Positions 1 through 8,284 of a stretch of 43,769 nucleotides of DNA are shown here, piece after piece. Positions within the stretch are counted from its first letter, which is position 1; every line of letters starts with the position of its first letter. A program made the translations under genes and the position numbers. The notes beneath the pieces are model-generated. The model had not been told where the DNA came from, did no database searches, and saw only the letters and a program-made list of their open reading frames with translations. The stretch comes from Xenorhabdus sp. IM139775 (GTDB lineage Bacteria; Pseudomonadota; Gammaproteobacteria; Enterobacterales; Enterobacteriaceae), in NCBI RefSeq assembly GCF_028598745.1, contig NZ_JAQRFK010000026.1, forward strand, positions 1-43,769. The letters are read 5' to 3'.

Positions 1-60
1 TGGCGGCGTTTTGGATCAACCGATTCATCGTCTGTCACAGTTTTGACTCTGGGGTTCTGA
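1..60 (+). CDS. possible C-terminal end of a tail-fibre gene (partial)
   Basis: Reading frame 1 is open from the window edge to a TGA at 58-60 and ends two bases before the fibre-assembly gene at 62. In such modules the fibre gene normally sits directly upstream of its assembly gene, so the fragment is probably the last 19 residues of a plus-strand fibre. The residues themselves are not diagnostic, and the other two frames also stay open for most of this short stretch. Confidence 0.3.
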   Translation, partial: WRRFGSTDSSSVTVLTLGF

Positions 61-61
61 T

Positions 62-481
62 ATGAACGAATATAAATTTTATAAAAATACATTCTACGCG
101 TATGCGTTGAGAACAGAATATGAGTCAGCCGGCTCATGGCCCGCCGTTGGTGTCGATGTTAGCGAATCTGTTTTTACTGAATTCACTGGCAGTGCGCCAA
201 TCGGTAAGATACGCATTGTTGGCCCCGATGGTCTGCCTGCGTGGGGGGATATTCCACCGCCAACACCTGAGCAACTACAGCAACAGGCTGAATCCCAGAA
301 ACGTTACCGTCTGTCTCAGGCCGCAAACTCAATAGCCCCGCTCCAATACGCCGTTGACCTCGAAATGGCAACGGACGCAGAACGGGCGGCACTGACAGCG
401 TGGAAACGATACTGTGTGTTATTAAACCGTGTAGACTGTTCGACAGCACCAGATATTGACTGGCCTAAAGCGCCAGAGTGA
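62..481 (+). CDS. tail fibre assembly protein (Tfa family), plus-strand copy
   Basis: A 139-residue member of the Caudovirales tail-fibre assembly family, chaperones that fold or cap the distal fibre and often stay with it. Family hallmarks visible are ESVFTEF near residue 35, GLPAWGDIPPPT near 57-68, a QQQAE stretch and a C-terminal CSTAPDIDWP. It is clearly homologous to the minus-strand protein at 508-930 (same ESVF, DGLPAW, IPPPT and MATD blocks) but diverged. The two genes converge and share a terminator between them. Its cognate fibre would lie just outside the left edge. Confidence 0.88.
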   Translation: MNEYKFYKNTFYAYALRTEYESAGSWPAVGVDVSESVFTEFTGSAPIGKIRIVGPDGLPAWGDIPPPTPEQLQQQAESQKRYRLSQAANSIAPLQYAVDLEMATDAERAALTAWKRYCVLLNRVDCSTAPDIDWPKAPE

Positions 482-486
482 TGGTT

Positions 487-505
487 AGGGGCGCGACGCC
501 CCTTT
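487..505. terminator. bidirectional terminator between convergent fibre-assembly genes
   Basis: A 7-bp perfect stem (AGGGGCG at 487-493, CGCCCCT at 497-503) with a 3-base loop fills the 26-base gap between two convergent genes. Short T tracts follow on the plus side. It can serve both directions. Confidence 0.65.
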
Positions 506-507
506 CA

Positions 508-930
508 TTATTTCGGCTGTTCCGGCCATTGGATATCGGGCGCGGCACAATTCAGGCGAGTTAATTCAATGCTATATAGCTCCCAGTTATTCAATAAATT
601 AATTTCATCATCAGTTGCCATTTTTCGTCTGGTAATGCGTGTCAATCGCATAATCTGGGTATCAGCGGCATCCAGTAAATGACGCTTTTTTCGTTCTGCC
701 TGTTGCTGTAATTCTCCAGACGTTGGAGGAGGAATATTAGCCCATGCAGGCAAACCATCAGCTCCCGCTATACGTCGCTTTCCCTGTGGTGGTCTGTCTG
801 CCGCAAATTCCAAAAATACAGATTCAACCACCTCTATACCATCATCCGGCCATGTCCCTGCATTAATGTAGTTCTGTTTTATCGATAACAAATAGAACAT
901 ATTATTTTTCGCGCTGTATGTGTACATCAT
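508..930 (-). CDS. tail fibre assembly protein (Tfa family), minus-strand copy
   Basis: A 140-residue fibre-assembly chaperone for the fibre encoded just upstream. The start is taken at 930, where ATG overlaps the fibre stop codon (TGATG); an ATG at 927 is equally possible. The longer reading from 951 lies inside the fibre gene and is unlikely. ESVFLEF, DGLPAWANIPPPT, QQQAE and APDIQWP match the plus-strand paralogue, which ties both to the same family. Being last in the late operon and facing its paralogue fits an invertible fibre module. Confidence 0.88.
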   Translation of the reverse strand: MMYTYSAKNNMFYLLSIKQNYINAGTWPDDGIEVVESVFLEFAADRPPQGKRRIAGADGLPAWANIPPPTSGELQQQAERKKRHLLDAADTQIMRLTRITRRKMATDDEINLLNNWELYSIELTRLNCAAPDIQWPEQPK

Positions 931-1721
931 CAAATCCCCACTGCCCACCAAAAAATATAGGTGCCATCATCTGGCGCCCCCGCACCCTGGTCACACGTGA
1001 TAACTGCATGCTGGCCATCATTGAGATTAAAAAAATAGGCACTGGAATTATCACCACTTGCATGGGTATACGATGGTGTCGCCAGTCCCCCAAAACACCG
1101 ATGAGGAAATTCCAGCGGGAATTTAATGGTTTCAGATGATTCGGCCAGCATATTATCTGTATAACCCCATTGAAACATCAGACCAGTATCGCCACATTTC
1201 CACCATCCGTTTTGTGCTGCGCCGGATGTGTTTTTATCCACCGTTCCCGCTAAACCGAGGTTTTTTACAAATTCAGACGGGTTAGGAATGTCTGCGCCAT
1301 TCTGCGATTTTTCGAGGCGATTATTGGCATTATCGTTAGCCGATTTAACCGCTCTGGATGTTGCCGACTGCGTTTCGCTGTTGCTGTCCACTGCGTTGCT
1401 CAGTTTAGTAATGCCCGAGACATTCAACGACGCCGCAGGAACATTAGAGCTAACAGTTTCCCGTAACGCACTGAGTAGCCCGTTTTGCAATGCCGCCAAA
1501 TTCCCATCATCTAACGCGTCACGCCCGGTTGTCTCTGCAATAAACTGAGCGACAACGCTCGCAATTACTGACGCCTGCCGCCAAACTTTATTCAACTCCT
1601 GAGATTTAGCCACGCCCGAACTAAAACCGTTAGTACGTGCGGCCAATTTGCCGTACTCGTCATTTGGTAACACATTTGCCCCGTCTGCCAGTCCGAACGG
1701 GAGAAATTCATTTTTTGCCAT
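930..1721 (-). CDS. tail fibre protein
   Basis: 263 residues. The N-terminal part (MAKNEFLPFGLADGANV) attaches to the baseplate. The middle holds a phage fibre repeat (SGITKLSNAVDSNSETQSATS, about 105-125). The C-terminal part from about residue 165 (NGWWKCGDTGLMFQWGYT) resembles gp53-like receptor-binding domains. FVKNLGL at about 150-156 marks the constant/variable joint and is encoded by the crossover-like site at 1245-1270. RBS GAGGAT precedes the ATG. The protein is short for a fibre, so it is probably distal only or a minimal spike. Confidence 0.82.
   Translation of the reverse strand: MAKNEFLPFGLADGANVLPNDEYGKLAARTNGFSSGVAKSQELNKVWRQASVIASVVAQFIAETTGRDALDDGNLAALQNGLLSALRETVSSNVPAASLNVSGITKLSNAVDSNSETQSATSRAVKSANDNANNRLEKSQNGADIPNPSEFVKNLGLAGTVDKNTSGAAQNGWWKCGDTGLMFQWGYTDNMLAESSETIKFPLEFPHRCFGGLATPSYTHASGDNSSAYFFNLNDGQHAVITCDQGAGAPDDGTYIFWWAVGI
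1245..1270 (-). repeat. gix/hix-like serine-invertase crossover site inside the fibre gene
   Basis: The 13 bases AAACCGAGGTTTT at 1252-1264 are identical to the centre of the Mu gix site, including the central dinucleotide. The outer bases agree only in part with the 26-bp site. It lies exactly at the constant/variable boundary of the fibre protein (KNLGL). An inverted partner is not in the window, nor is a recognisable invertase gene, so current activity is unproven. Confidence 0.65.
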
Positions 1722-1728
1722 AATATCC

Positions 1729-2385
1729 TCACAGTTTTACTGCCCAGCCGCCGGTGTCAAAACCCGCGACATATTCGTTATTACCGTCAAAACCAAACAG
1801 ACCACCAGCGGCGGCGGCGGCGGCGGAATTAATATAATTATTCACTCGCACGCTCTGGGGTTTAATGTTCAGATATCCCTGCCGAATAACCGACTGGACG
1901 ATCTCAGCTATCGCGCAACCGGTTAAAAAAACGTCCATTGTCATGTTCTGGTTATCCACAAAAAAAACACGGTTATCCGGTAATATCCTCTGATAGATTT
2001 TCTCCAGCATCTCACTGGAACCATCCCAATGATTCGCCTCAATTTTCACCCGTAACAGCGTTCGATAGGTTTCATCGTCCAGCTCAGTAAACCCGCTAGC
2101 ACCATCAAACCGCCGTTTCAAAACCCCCTGGTCAAAACCAATGCCTACTATATCCAGAGAGAAATACACTCCGGCGATGGGCGTTTTCACATAACGCGAC
2201 AGCCCCACCCATTCACCAACCGCATCCAGTTGTACGCCTACTGCATAATCCAGCGAGAATGCGTTATTTAACTGTAGGGCGGCATTACCTATTTCAGAGA
2301 GTGAGCGAGTGATTAGGTCAATGTGATCAACGAATTTAGAGGCTGTACGGTGTTGCGGGGTGATGAGTTTTAGGTAATCTCTCAT
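1729..2385 (-). CDS. DUF2612 baseplate/tail protein (gpI-like position)
   Basis: 218 residues, matching the DUF2612 phage tail family that takes the place of P2 gpI after the baseplate J protein, linking baseplate wedge to fibres. The N-terminus (MRDYLKLITPQHRTASKF) is followed by a body with a conserved LDAVGEWVGLSR block near 55-65 and SGFTELDDETYRTLLRVKI near 96-114. A run of six alanines lies near 191-198, encoded by a GCC-rich stretch. The start overlaps the gpJ stop as ATGA, which suggests translational coupling. Confidence 0.82.
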   Translation of the reverse strand: MRDYLKLITPQHRTASKFVDHIDLITRSLSEIGNAALQLNNAFSLDYAVGVQLDAVGEWVGLSRYVKTPIAGVYFSLDIVGIGFDQGVLKRRFDGASGFTELDDETYRTLLRVKIEANHWDGSSEMLEKIYQRILPDNRVFFVDNQNMTMDVFLTGCAIAEIVQSVIRQGYLNIKPQSVRVNNYINSAAAAAAGGLFGFDGNNEYVAGFDTGGWAVKL

Positions 2386-3569
2386 GTCACCCCCAGTTTT
2401 ATGTTGTCGGGTTTACAGGTTACTGCCTCGTTGAATTTGGTTTTCAGGTTGGCAGCGGTTACCGATCTGGCTGAACGGCCTATTTTTATCTCGTGAATAT
2501 CATAGGTTTTTCCCTCCTCACCGTCCGGTAAATTCGCGGGTAGATACAGTTTGGTCAGGTAAACACTGTCACCGATACGGATTGAATCGATGTAATTAAC
2601 GATCGCCGTTTTGATTCGGTCAGCCACCAGCGTGGTGTACCCCTCAAATGGTGTCAGGTGAATTTCTACATAGACGTCAACATCTACCGGACGAGAAAAA
2701 CGTATCGGGTGCACTATCTGATAACGATCGGGCACCTTGATAACCGTGTCGCCGAACGTGCCGCCGCCGGGGCCTTTTTTCAAGGCGATAGTCTGAGCGA
2801 TTGCGCTCGCATCGCCTCCGTCAACGATCATCGCGATGGAATGGGGTGGAATGCCGTACTCATCCGTCTGGTTAGTGTCGTTTTCAAACCCGCGCAATCG
2901 TGAAACGCCGTGTATCAAACTGATTGCGCCCTGCACGCCATCCAGTACCGTTCGCGATGGCAGGGCCACAGATTTGCGCTGGCGTATCCGTAAATCGGCA
3001 TCAGTCTCAACAGCTCGCCCCTGAGTGGCCACCGAATGGTTTCTGACTGACTGCCAACCGCGTGTTGGCGTACCAATTTCAGAAATATCACCTGACGCAG
3101 CGGTAATTGCTCCGCCCGTCTGACAGGTCGCTGTAACTGTTATGGTTCCATGTGTACCGATGATAACGTTATCCGGCAGGCTCCACGAATAACCCTGAGT
3201 ATCGCGCACAACCCCGTTTTTGATGACGGTTCCTACCTGCCCGATGATCTCCACGTCACAGGTCGATTTTGTTGTTTTGTGACGTGACAGTCCATTAATT
3301 GCCACGTTATTGGACAGTGCGGCTCCAGTGGCTGTTGACGGACTGTACGCGTTATAGGCGTCTATAAATGCGTTATTCGCATCGTGAATTGCCATCGCGT
3401 AGATGGCGAGCATCTGCCCGTCTTTGCTGTCCGGTTCCAAATATGCATCGTCTCCGTAAATGTGCCTGAAATATCCTCGTAATCGTTCCAATACGGTTGG
3501 GTAATCGGGCGCGGTAACGCCGCTCGCGGTAATTTTGGCTGCGAGCCCTAGTGTGTCTAGTTTGAGCAT
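2382..3569 (-). CDS. baseplate J-like protein
   Basis: 395 residues of the Baseplate_J family (P2 gpJ / T4 gp6 type), the wedge component of contractile tails. The N-terminal signature is YPTVLERLRGYFRHIYGDDAYLEPDSKDGQ (given here only by position, 23-52). It is followed by a beta-rich centre and a C-terminal part with ADRIKTAIVNYIDSIRIGDSV. It overlaps DUF2612 downstream by four bases and lies two bases past the gp25-like gene. Confidence 0.9.
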   Translation of the reverse strand: MLKLDTLGLAAKITASGVTAPDYPTVLERLRGYFRHIYGDDAYLEPDSKDGQMLAIYAMAIHDANNAFIDAYNAYSPSTATGAALSNNVAINGLSRHKTTKSTCDVEIIGQVGTVIKNGVVRDTQGYSWSLPDNVIIGTHGTITVTATCQTGGAITAASGDISEIGTPTRGWQSVRNHSVATQGRAVETDADLRIRQRKSVALPSRTVLDGVQGAISLIHGVSRLRGFENDTNQTDEYGIPPHSIAMIVDGGDASAIAQTIALKKGPGGGTFGDTVIKVPDRYQIVHPIRFSRPVDVDVYVEIHLTPFEGYTTLVADRIKTAIVNYIDSIRIGDSVYLTKLYLPANLPDGEEGKTYDIHEIKIGRSARSVTAANLKTKFNEAVTCKPDNIKLGVT

Positions 3570-3571
3570 AA

Positions 3572-3916
3572 TTATCGTTCGCTGGTTACTGTGGTTTTGC
3601 CGTAGCGGGTGTTGATAGCGGCAGTGATGGTAATTTTACGGGTATCAGGGTCACGCTCGGCATCGAGCGAAGCAATTTCAGTTACACCCACCGTACCGAG
3701 AATGTGCTCACGCAGAGCCATCACACTGGCATAATTTCTATCTAATACCGCCTCCCGGTAGGGCGTGCCCTCCGCCGTATCTAAAAACCAGTCCCCGCGC
3801 CATAAATCAAGCCGTGTTTTTACCGCCTGTGCCACCGCCTCCGGCGAATTGATCCAGAACGTGTTATCGCCCTGCCCAAATGAATAATCGTCGTTATCCT
3901 CTCGCCGATATCGCAT
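3572..3916 (-). CDS. gp25/GPW-like baseplate protein (sheath initiator)
   Basis: 114 residues, about the usual length for the GPW/gp25 family. The motif WRGDWFLDTAEGTPY (about 38-52) followed by a REAVLDRNY-type segment is typical of the variant in DUF3383-sheath phages. It nucleates sheath assembly at the baseplate. The start ATG shares a base with the stop of the spike gene upstream. Confidence 0.82.
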   Translation of the reverse strand: MRYRREDNDDYSFGQGDNTFWINSPEAVAQAVKTRLDLWRGDWFLDTAEGTPYREAVLDRNYASVMALREHILGTVGVTEIASLDAERDPDTRKITITAAINTRYGKTTVTSER

Positions 3917-4671
3917 TATTGTGGCCCTCCTGTCGATCCGCCGCCCGTTTTAACCCCGCCGTGTGTATGTTTCATCTGGCTGATACCGCCCGCCGTAACA
4001 TCGTTTTTAACGGTAACGGGGCCGTTCATAGCTGCCGCGCCGCCGTTAGTGCCCATTCCCTGTGACAGACCCCCGTTAATGGTCACATTACCGTTGAGCA
4101 CGATTTCAGGGGAGTTGATTTCTGTTCCGCTGTCAGCCGTGGCGGTCAATTTGCCGGGGGTTTTCACGGTAACGTTATGACTACCAGGAGACAGCTCTAT
4201 ATATGCTGCGCCGTCGTCTGTCCGGAGTTGGGCAGTACTGGTGCTGATACCGCCTATTTTTCTCGCCTGCGACTGAGGGCCGACAATGGCAAATCCATCA
4301 GACAAATTGTGCTGACGGAGGTCAACCGGCTCCTGAATGCCGCCGTTCTGCCACCAATAATCAATACAACGGTCGGCAAAAATAACTAAACATTCATCTC
4401 TAGGCTGAATAGGAAATGTTAGGGTGACACCGCCGCCGCGAGGAAAAATCACAGGTACGTCCACTAACAGGGGCAACGCGACCGATTCGGTTTTGCCCTC
4501 GCTATTGGTGACTGACCAACGTATTGCTGGTTGTGCGGTAACGGTCACCGCGTCAGCATTGAACGACTGAACAATGCACGGCACAGAAACATATAGCCCC
4601 GAGTTGATCGCCTCTTTCATTAATATGAACGGCGTTTCGGGCTGGTTAATACGTTCAAAATTAGTAATCAT
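3916..4671 (-). CDS. baseplate spike protein, Gp138-type membrane-piercing tip
   Basis: 251 residues. The N-terminal half (SGLYVSVPCIVQSFNADAVT, then PVIFPRGGGVTLTFPIQP and DECLVIFAD) fits the Gp138/gpV OB-fold. The rest is a repetitive beta-helix with INSPEIVLNGNVTINGG. The C-terminal KHTHGGVKTGGGSTGGPQ holds an H-x-H motif, which in related spikes binds a metal ion at the tip apex. It overlaps the hub gene by four bases. Confidence 0.88.
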   Translation of the reverse strand: MITNFERINQPETPFILMKEAINSGLYVSVPCIVQSFNADAVTVTAQPAIRWSVTNSEGKTESVALPLLVDVPVIFPRGGGVTLTFPIQPRDECLVIFADRCIDYWWQNGGIQEPVDLRQHNLSDGFAIVGPQSQARKIGGISTSTAQLRTDDGAAYIELSPGSHNVTVKTPGKLTATADSGTEINSPEIVLNGNVTINGGLSQGMGTNGGAAAMNGPVTVKNDVTAGGISQMKHTHGGVKTGGGSTGGPQ

Positions 4672-5621
4672 GCTGGCCTCACATCCGCCTGTATTGCTGA
4701 CATGTTCAATAACGTTTGGTCAGATTTAGCCACGCAAATTAATTCCATGTAGTACGTGGTTTCGCGCGTATCGCCAAAATAACTGACATTGATAACAACG
4801 TAGTCGCCGTCTGCATCAATAGGTGCCGGTTGCTCGAGTGAACCCTCAGAACTGTCACCCCGAGCGATACCGCCCGTTGATATACCCGCCTCATTAATAG
4901 AGGCATTATCTATCCTGATTAATGTCTCTGGCCTGATTTTAGGATTGATGAGGCATTTAACATTGACCCCCCCGCCGATGGTTTGTTCCGGCGTACCGAT
5001 CAGCCCAGTTTCAGAGGTCAGTACAACAGCCTCAGTTAAATAGGTGCGTTTGGGAATAATGTGACATTGGCCGTCCTCGTAGCGCCACTCGGCACCGTTC
5101 TGTTTTGCCAGAATGCTGAGTTCGTCGCGGTGCATGCCAAATAAAACTTTGCCGCGTGGGGCAACGTTTTTATTTAACTCAGGCCGCACCCCGGCAACTA
5201 TTCCGTATTTCTCGATATCTCGCATCAGCACCCGGTCAATATCCTCCTGAGTGTAACCCGCCGATACTGTGATATTGATCACTGCGTTGTTATAGGGCTG
5301 GTCGCCGTCCCCCGCCTGTATGACCACGTAGGTATCAGTCGGGCTATCGCGGCCTGTGTAGGTGTACTGGATCTGACCTGAAAAAATTTGCCCCAAATTA
5401 CCTCGATAACCCGCGCTGAATTTCAAAATCTTATACTCGTTTGCGCGGATCTTTGCTCTGGTTTCGTCGTTTAGATTATAAATTTTGAAAATGCCCGTCG
5501 CTGGGTACGCGAAACTAGGGCGTGTAATGGAGAACGTTATCTTAAGAGCCGACAGGTCGATGCCCTCACCCTGTTCATCTGCAACAATCAGGCTGCATTC
5601 GCGCAACCACTGTTTTGACAT
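4668..5621 (-). CDS. baseplate hub protein (gpD / E217 gp41-like)
   Basis: 317 residues. The N-terminal ITRPSFAYPATGIFKIYNLNDETR and SAGYRGNLGQIFSGQIQYTYTGR blocks are typical of hub proteins in phages with DUF3383 sheaths. These form the trimeric hub that holds the spike. The gene follows the terminator of the 99-residue cargo gene by only about 12 bases, so late transcription must read through that terminator to reach it. RBS AGGGGT precedes the ATG. Confidence 0.82.
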   Translation of the reverse strand: MSKQWLRECSLIVADEQGEGIDLSALKITFSITRPSFAYPATGIFKIYNLNDETRAKIRANEYKILKFSAGYRGNLGQIFSGQIQYTYTGRDSPTDTYVVIQAGDGDQPYNNAVINITVSAGYTQEDIDRVLMRDIEKYGIVAGVRPELNKNVAPRGKVLFGMHRDELSILAKQNGAEWRYEDGQCHIIPKRTYLTEAVVLTSETGLIGTPEQTIGGGVNVKCLINPKIRPETLIRIDNASINEAGISTGGIARGDSSEGSLEQPAPIDADGDYVVINVSYFGDTRETTYYMELICVAKSDQTLLNMSAIQADVRPA

Positions 5622-5633
5622 AGTGACCCCTAT

Positions 5634-5660
5634 AAAAGAAAAACCCGCCTCGGCGGGTTC
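5634..5660 (-). terminator. Rho-independent terminator after the 99-residue gene
   Basis: On the minus strand a perfect 6-bp stem (CCCGCC/GGCGGG, extended by AA/TT) with a tiny loop is followed by a TTTTTCTTTT run at 5643-5634. It lies between the 99-residue gene and the hub gene. Confidence 0.85.
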
Positions 5661-5667
5661 AGATTGG

Positions 5668-5967
5668 CTAACGTGTGGCTACCTCATGTATCGGGTAGTC
5701 AAACTCACCTATGCTACATTCATCATGGATGAACCGCATACGGTTAGATAGCTCAGAGATAACTTTTTGGGCGGCGGTCAGATCTTTACGTAACCGCCAA
5801 TATGCCTCCGCGTCTACTACGGTTCTCCCGCTCATTGACTCTAAACCCTGTAGTTCACCGTCGCGGATAGTAACCAAATATCGCCCGTTTATCCCATTAT
5901 TTTGCTCGCTATCATAAAAACGAACACTGGATGTTTTACCGTTTTCACCAACTGCTATACTCGACAT
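5668..5967 (-). CDS. hypothetical protein, probable cargo (moron) gene
   Basis: 99 residues, no recognised family, no signal peptide or membrane segment. The sequence starts MSSIAVGENGKTSSVRFY, has an alpha-helical middle (EAYWRLRKDLTAAQKVISEL) and ends acidic then basic. It is isolated from the baseplate genes on both sides, with a 339-base AT-rich spacer upstream and a strong terminator right behind it. That layout is typical of independently expressed lysogeny cargo. Function unknown. Confidence 0.7.
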   Translation of the reverse strand: MSSIAVGENGKTSSVRFYDSEQNNGINGRYLVTIRDGELQGLESMSGRTVVDAEAYWRLRKDLTAAQKVISELSNRMRFIHDECSIGEFDYPIHEVATR

Positions 5968-6306
5968 GTCTATTATTCCTGAATTTGAGTGTTAGACAGT
6001 CAGTAGAAGCCCCTAAACTGCCCCCGCGGTTGAGGGGCTTCGCCGTTTTATACCGATATAATTTATCTCGTTATTGTAACGTTTTGTAAAGCTACGCGTT
6101 TATTTTATTACTAAATTTGCGAACCCACTCGAACAATCAACCAATTATTCTCGCCATGAAGCCGTAGACTCGCTTTTTTCACTTAAAATTCTTTACAATA
6201 TAGAGTTACATTTTGCAGTAACTAATTTGAATTAATTGATTTACGAGAGGAAGCCATTGGCGAGCGGTGTAAAAAGCCCCTTAACGGGGCTGGCTTTGTT
6301 ACAGAT
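5968..6306. other. non-coding spacer between two cargo genes, with hairpin
   Basis: No supported gene. At its left end a 9-bp perfect inverted repeat (GAAGCCCCT at 6006-6014, AGGGGCTTC at 6033-6041) would sit in the 5' leader of the 99-residue gene. The middle is AT-rich, where a minus-strand promoter is expected, but I cannot point to a convincing -35/-10 pair. The right end holds the terminator of the lipoprotein gene. Confidence 0.6.
6271..6291 (-). terminator. terminator of the lipoprotein cargo gene
   Basis: On the minus strand AGCCCC, a 5-base loop and GGGGCT are followed by TTTTT. It lies about 16 bases after the lipoprotein stop codon. Confidence 0.82.
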
Positions 6307-7317
6307 TTAAAGGCTAAGGCGACCCGTTTCATTTAGGCTTTTCTGGTGAACTCTGGCCATACCCGCCCAATGAGAAAACACTATTTCACCCCTAAAGATG
6401 GACTGACTAGCCGCCATTTTCCACGCTAGCCTTGATATGTCGGGGTCCCTAGCAGTAGCTAACCAATCTTTAACTCCGGCGATGATTGCCCTCTTACACG
6501 CGTTATTTATATCCGCCTTGGCATACACCGACGTTTTTTCGCATGATTTAGCTTGCTTAACCAGCGTATTTTTATACATATATGGGTATGAAAATAAGGG
6601 GCGACCGTAAATCGTGGGGTTTCCGTACTTTTCGGTTTTGTTGCCGTCTCGATCTCTAATGTTATATTCTTCTAATCTGGCATTATTTAGTAACGCAATT
6701 GCGACGTTCACATAACCGTCGTTACTGTACGAAAATTCAATAGGCTGAGTATCTGGCAGCGTTGCGTTTTCCGCTATCTCTCGATTTTTCATTTCCGTAA
6801 AAGAATCCGCTAGACCCTTCATCATCGGTATAATTTTTTCAGGGTCAAAATACGTATATTTAAATTTTTTATTGTCAGCAATGTATGATTTAAGGAAGGC
6901 TTGGTCTCTCTTTTCGCTCATTTCTGACGCACCGTGCTTAAGTAGCTTTAGAACACACTCAGCACTGTACAAACATGATTTAGTCGGATTGGAGAGAGTA
7001 ATCAAATAATACATACTATACCCTAGCCCGGATGCATTTTGAGAATATAGGGTGCCTTCTCCCCCCTGCCCCTGAATGATTCTAACGATATCATCTGCGG
7101 TAACTTTATTATCTTTTAATTTAACAGTATCCCAGTCTATTAATGATTTTCCACCTGAGGTATGAGTGTCTTTATCCTCATTAAATATTGTAGCTACAGC
7201 TATCAACGAATCGATAGCTTTACTATCTAACGCTATCGTTCTTTCTGCGTCTGGGGGTTTGGACAACGCACAACCTGAAAGAAGTAATAAACTCAAGCAG
7301 AAGATAACGTTTTTCAA
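6307..7317 (-). CDS. predicted outer-membrane lipoprotein, cargo (moron) gene
   Basis: 336 residues beginning at TTG (7317-7315), supported by AGGAGG eight bases upstream. The leader MKNVIFCLSLLLLSGC is a classic lipoprotein signal with the lipid-modified Cys at 16. Ala at +2 predicts sorting to the outer membrane. The mature part has no family I recognise and is mostly helical, with several Cys residues. The gene is richer in A/T than neighbouring baseplate genes and has its own terminator, in the middle of the late operon. A role in lysogenic conversion or superinfection exclusion is possible by position only. Confidence 0.8.
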   Translation of the reverse strand: MKNVIFCLSLLLLSGCALSKPPDAERTIALDSKAIDSLIAVATIFNEDKDTHTSGGKSLIDWDTVKLKDNKVTADDIVRIIQGQGGEGTLYSQNASGLGYSMYYLITLSNPTKSCLYSAECVLKLLKHGASEMSEKRDQAFLKSYIADNKKFKYTYFDPEKIIPMMKGLADSFTEMKNREIAENATLPDTQPIEFSYSNDGYVNVAIALLNNARLEEYNIRDRDGNKTEKYGNPTIYGRPLFSYPYMYKNTLVKQAKSCEKTSVYAKADINNACKRAIIAGVKDWLATARDPDISRLAWKMAASQSIFRGEIVFSHWAGMARVHQKSLNETGRLSL

Positions 7318-7340
7318 TTGAATAGCCTCCTATTAGGTAT

Positions 7341-7640
7341 TTATTGCATAAAGTATAGCCTATTGGTTTTTCCCAAATCATCTCTAATGGCCTCACTTTG
7401 AGGATTATCGCACACAAATACAAGCGAACCGTTAAAACCTAAATAACTATGTTGCTCCAAAATATCCGCGCCAAAAACTAAGGAGACCCCCATTACTATT
7501 GGTTCACTGTTAGGGTGCATAATATCTAAAACCCAACCTGCACAATCTCGCCACTGTAATCGCATCCGGTAACTGACGCCGCCCAATTGAATATCAAATT
7601 GTTGGTTCTCTGCCTGTAATGGGATCTCGATAATATTCAT
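7341..7640 (-). CDS. baseplate plug protein (Pam3 gp18-like, DUF6983)
   Basis: About 99 residues from the start chosen at 7640 (MNIIEIPL), where ATG overlaps the upstream stop as ATGA. The longer reading from 7661 adds seven residues without support. EIPLQAENQQFDIQLGGVSY, followed by MRLQWRDCAGWVLDIM, fits the small plug proteins that close the end of the tail tube in contractile phages. It lies between the Dit-like gene and inserted cargo. Confidence 0.75.
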   Translation of the reverse strand: MNIIEIPLQAENQQFDIQLGGVSYRMRLQWRDCAGWVLDIMHPNSEPIVMGVSLVFGADILEQHSYLGFNGSLVFVCDNPQSEAIRDDLGKTNRLYFMQ

Positions 7641-8284
7641 CGGAGTACATCTCCTAGCCATTCAACCCCGTTTTTTACGGGTGTTAAGACGCCCCCCGTG
7701 CTTTCATTTATTTTGCTTAATATACTTTCGCGTTGTTTCGGAACAACAGGTGTTTTAGTGCCCTTATCAACAACCGGAGCCGTATCCAAGGGGAACGTCA
7801 TCCTTTCCGGTGGTGCGGTAACTACGACTGCCTGAGTCTCCACAATAATCACCTCGCGCAGAGCCAACGTTACCATCAGCACATTCTCCGATGTTTTATC
7901 TGTAGTGACCTCTATTGAACGGATCAGCATGTTTTTATACTGACGTTTCCCCGTGGTGACGTCGAACGGCTGTTTCGAGGCTTTCAACTCTAATAATTGC
8001 TGATAAATTTCTGCGGGGCTTTCCCCTAGTGTTGCTCCGGTATCGAGATCAAATATTTTTGAGGTGTCGAAGCCATCAATTAACGAACCCCCGCCAGCAA
8101 AACCAATTTCCATAGTGATCTCTGACGGCGTGTCATAGGCGTGATCGCTGATGGCGGCACCCCGCTGTACAGGGTGTTCGGTAATTTCAGTCGCGTCTTG
8201 GTGCCTCTCAGAGATCACAACGCTGGGTACTATCATCTCTATTTTTCTCGTATTCTGAGAAAATAACGTTGATAAAATGTCCAT
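7637..8284 (-). CDS. Dit-like baseplate/tail protein
   Basis: 215 residues. The segment IVPSVVISERHQDATEITEH, followed by PVQRGAAISDHAYDTPSEI, matches the N-terminal Dit-like fold found after tape-measure genes in DUF3383 myophages. It probably forms the ring that joins tube and hub. The C-terminal third is Pro/Thr/Val rich and less conserved. It lies directly after the tape measure. Confidence 0.75.
   Translation of the reverse strand: MDILSTLFSQNTRKIEMIVPSVVISERHQDATEITEHPVQRGAAISDHAYDTPSEITMEIGFAGGGSLIDGFDTSKIFDLDTGATLGESPAEIYQQLLELKASKQPFDVTTGKRQYKNMLIRSIEVTTDKTSENVLMVTLALREVIIVETQAVVVTAPPERMTFPLDTAPVVDKGTKTPVVPKQRESILSKINESTGGVLTPVKNGVEWLGDVLR

Noticed and set aside
1-2385. Search for an invertase gene near the fibre module
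   Set aside because: No serine-recombinase-like protein (catalytic Ser motif with C-terminal HTH) is encoded anywhere in the window.
6006-6041. 9-bp inverted repeat as terminator of the lipoprotein gene
   Set aside because: No T tract on the minus side and a better terminator lies right behind the gene at 6271-6291; kept only as a leader hairpin.
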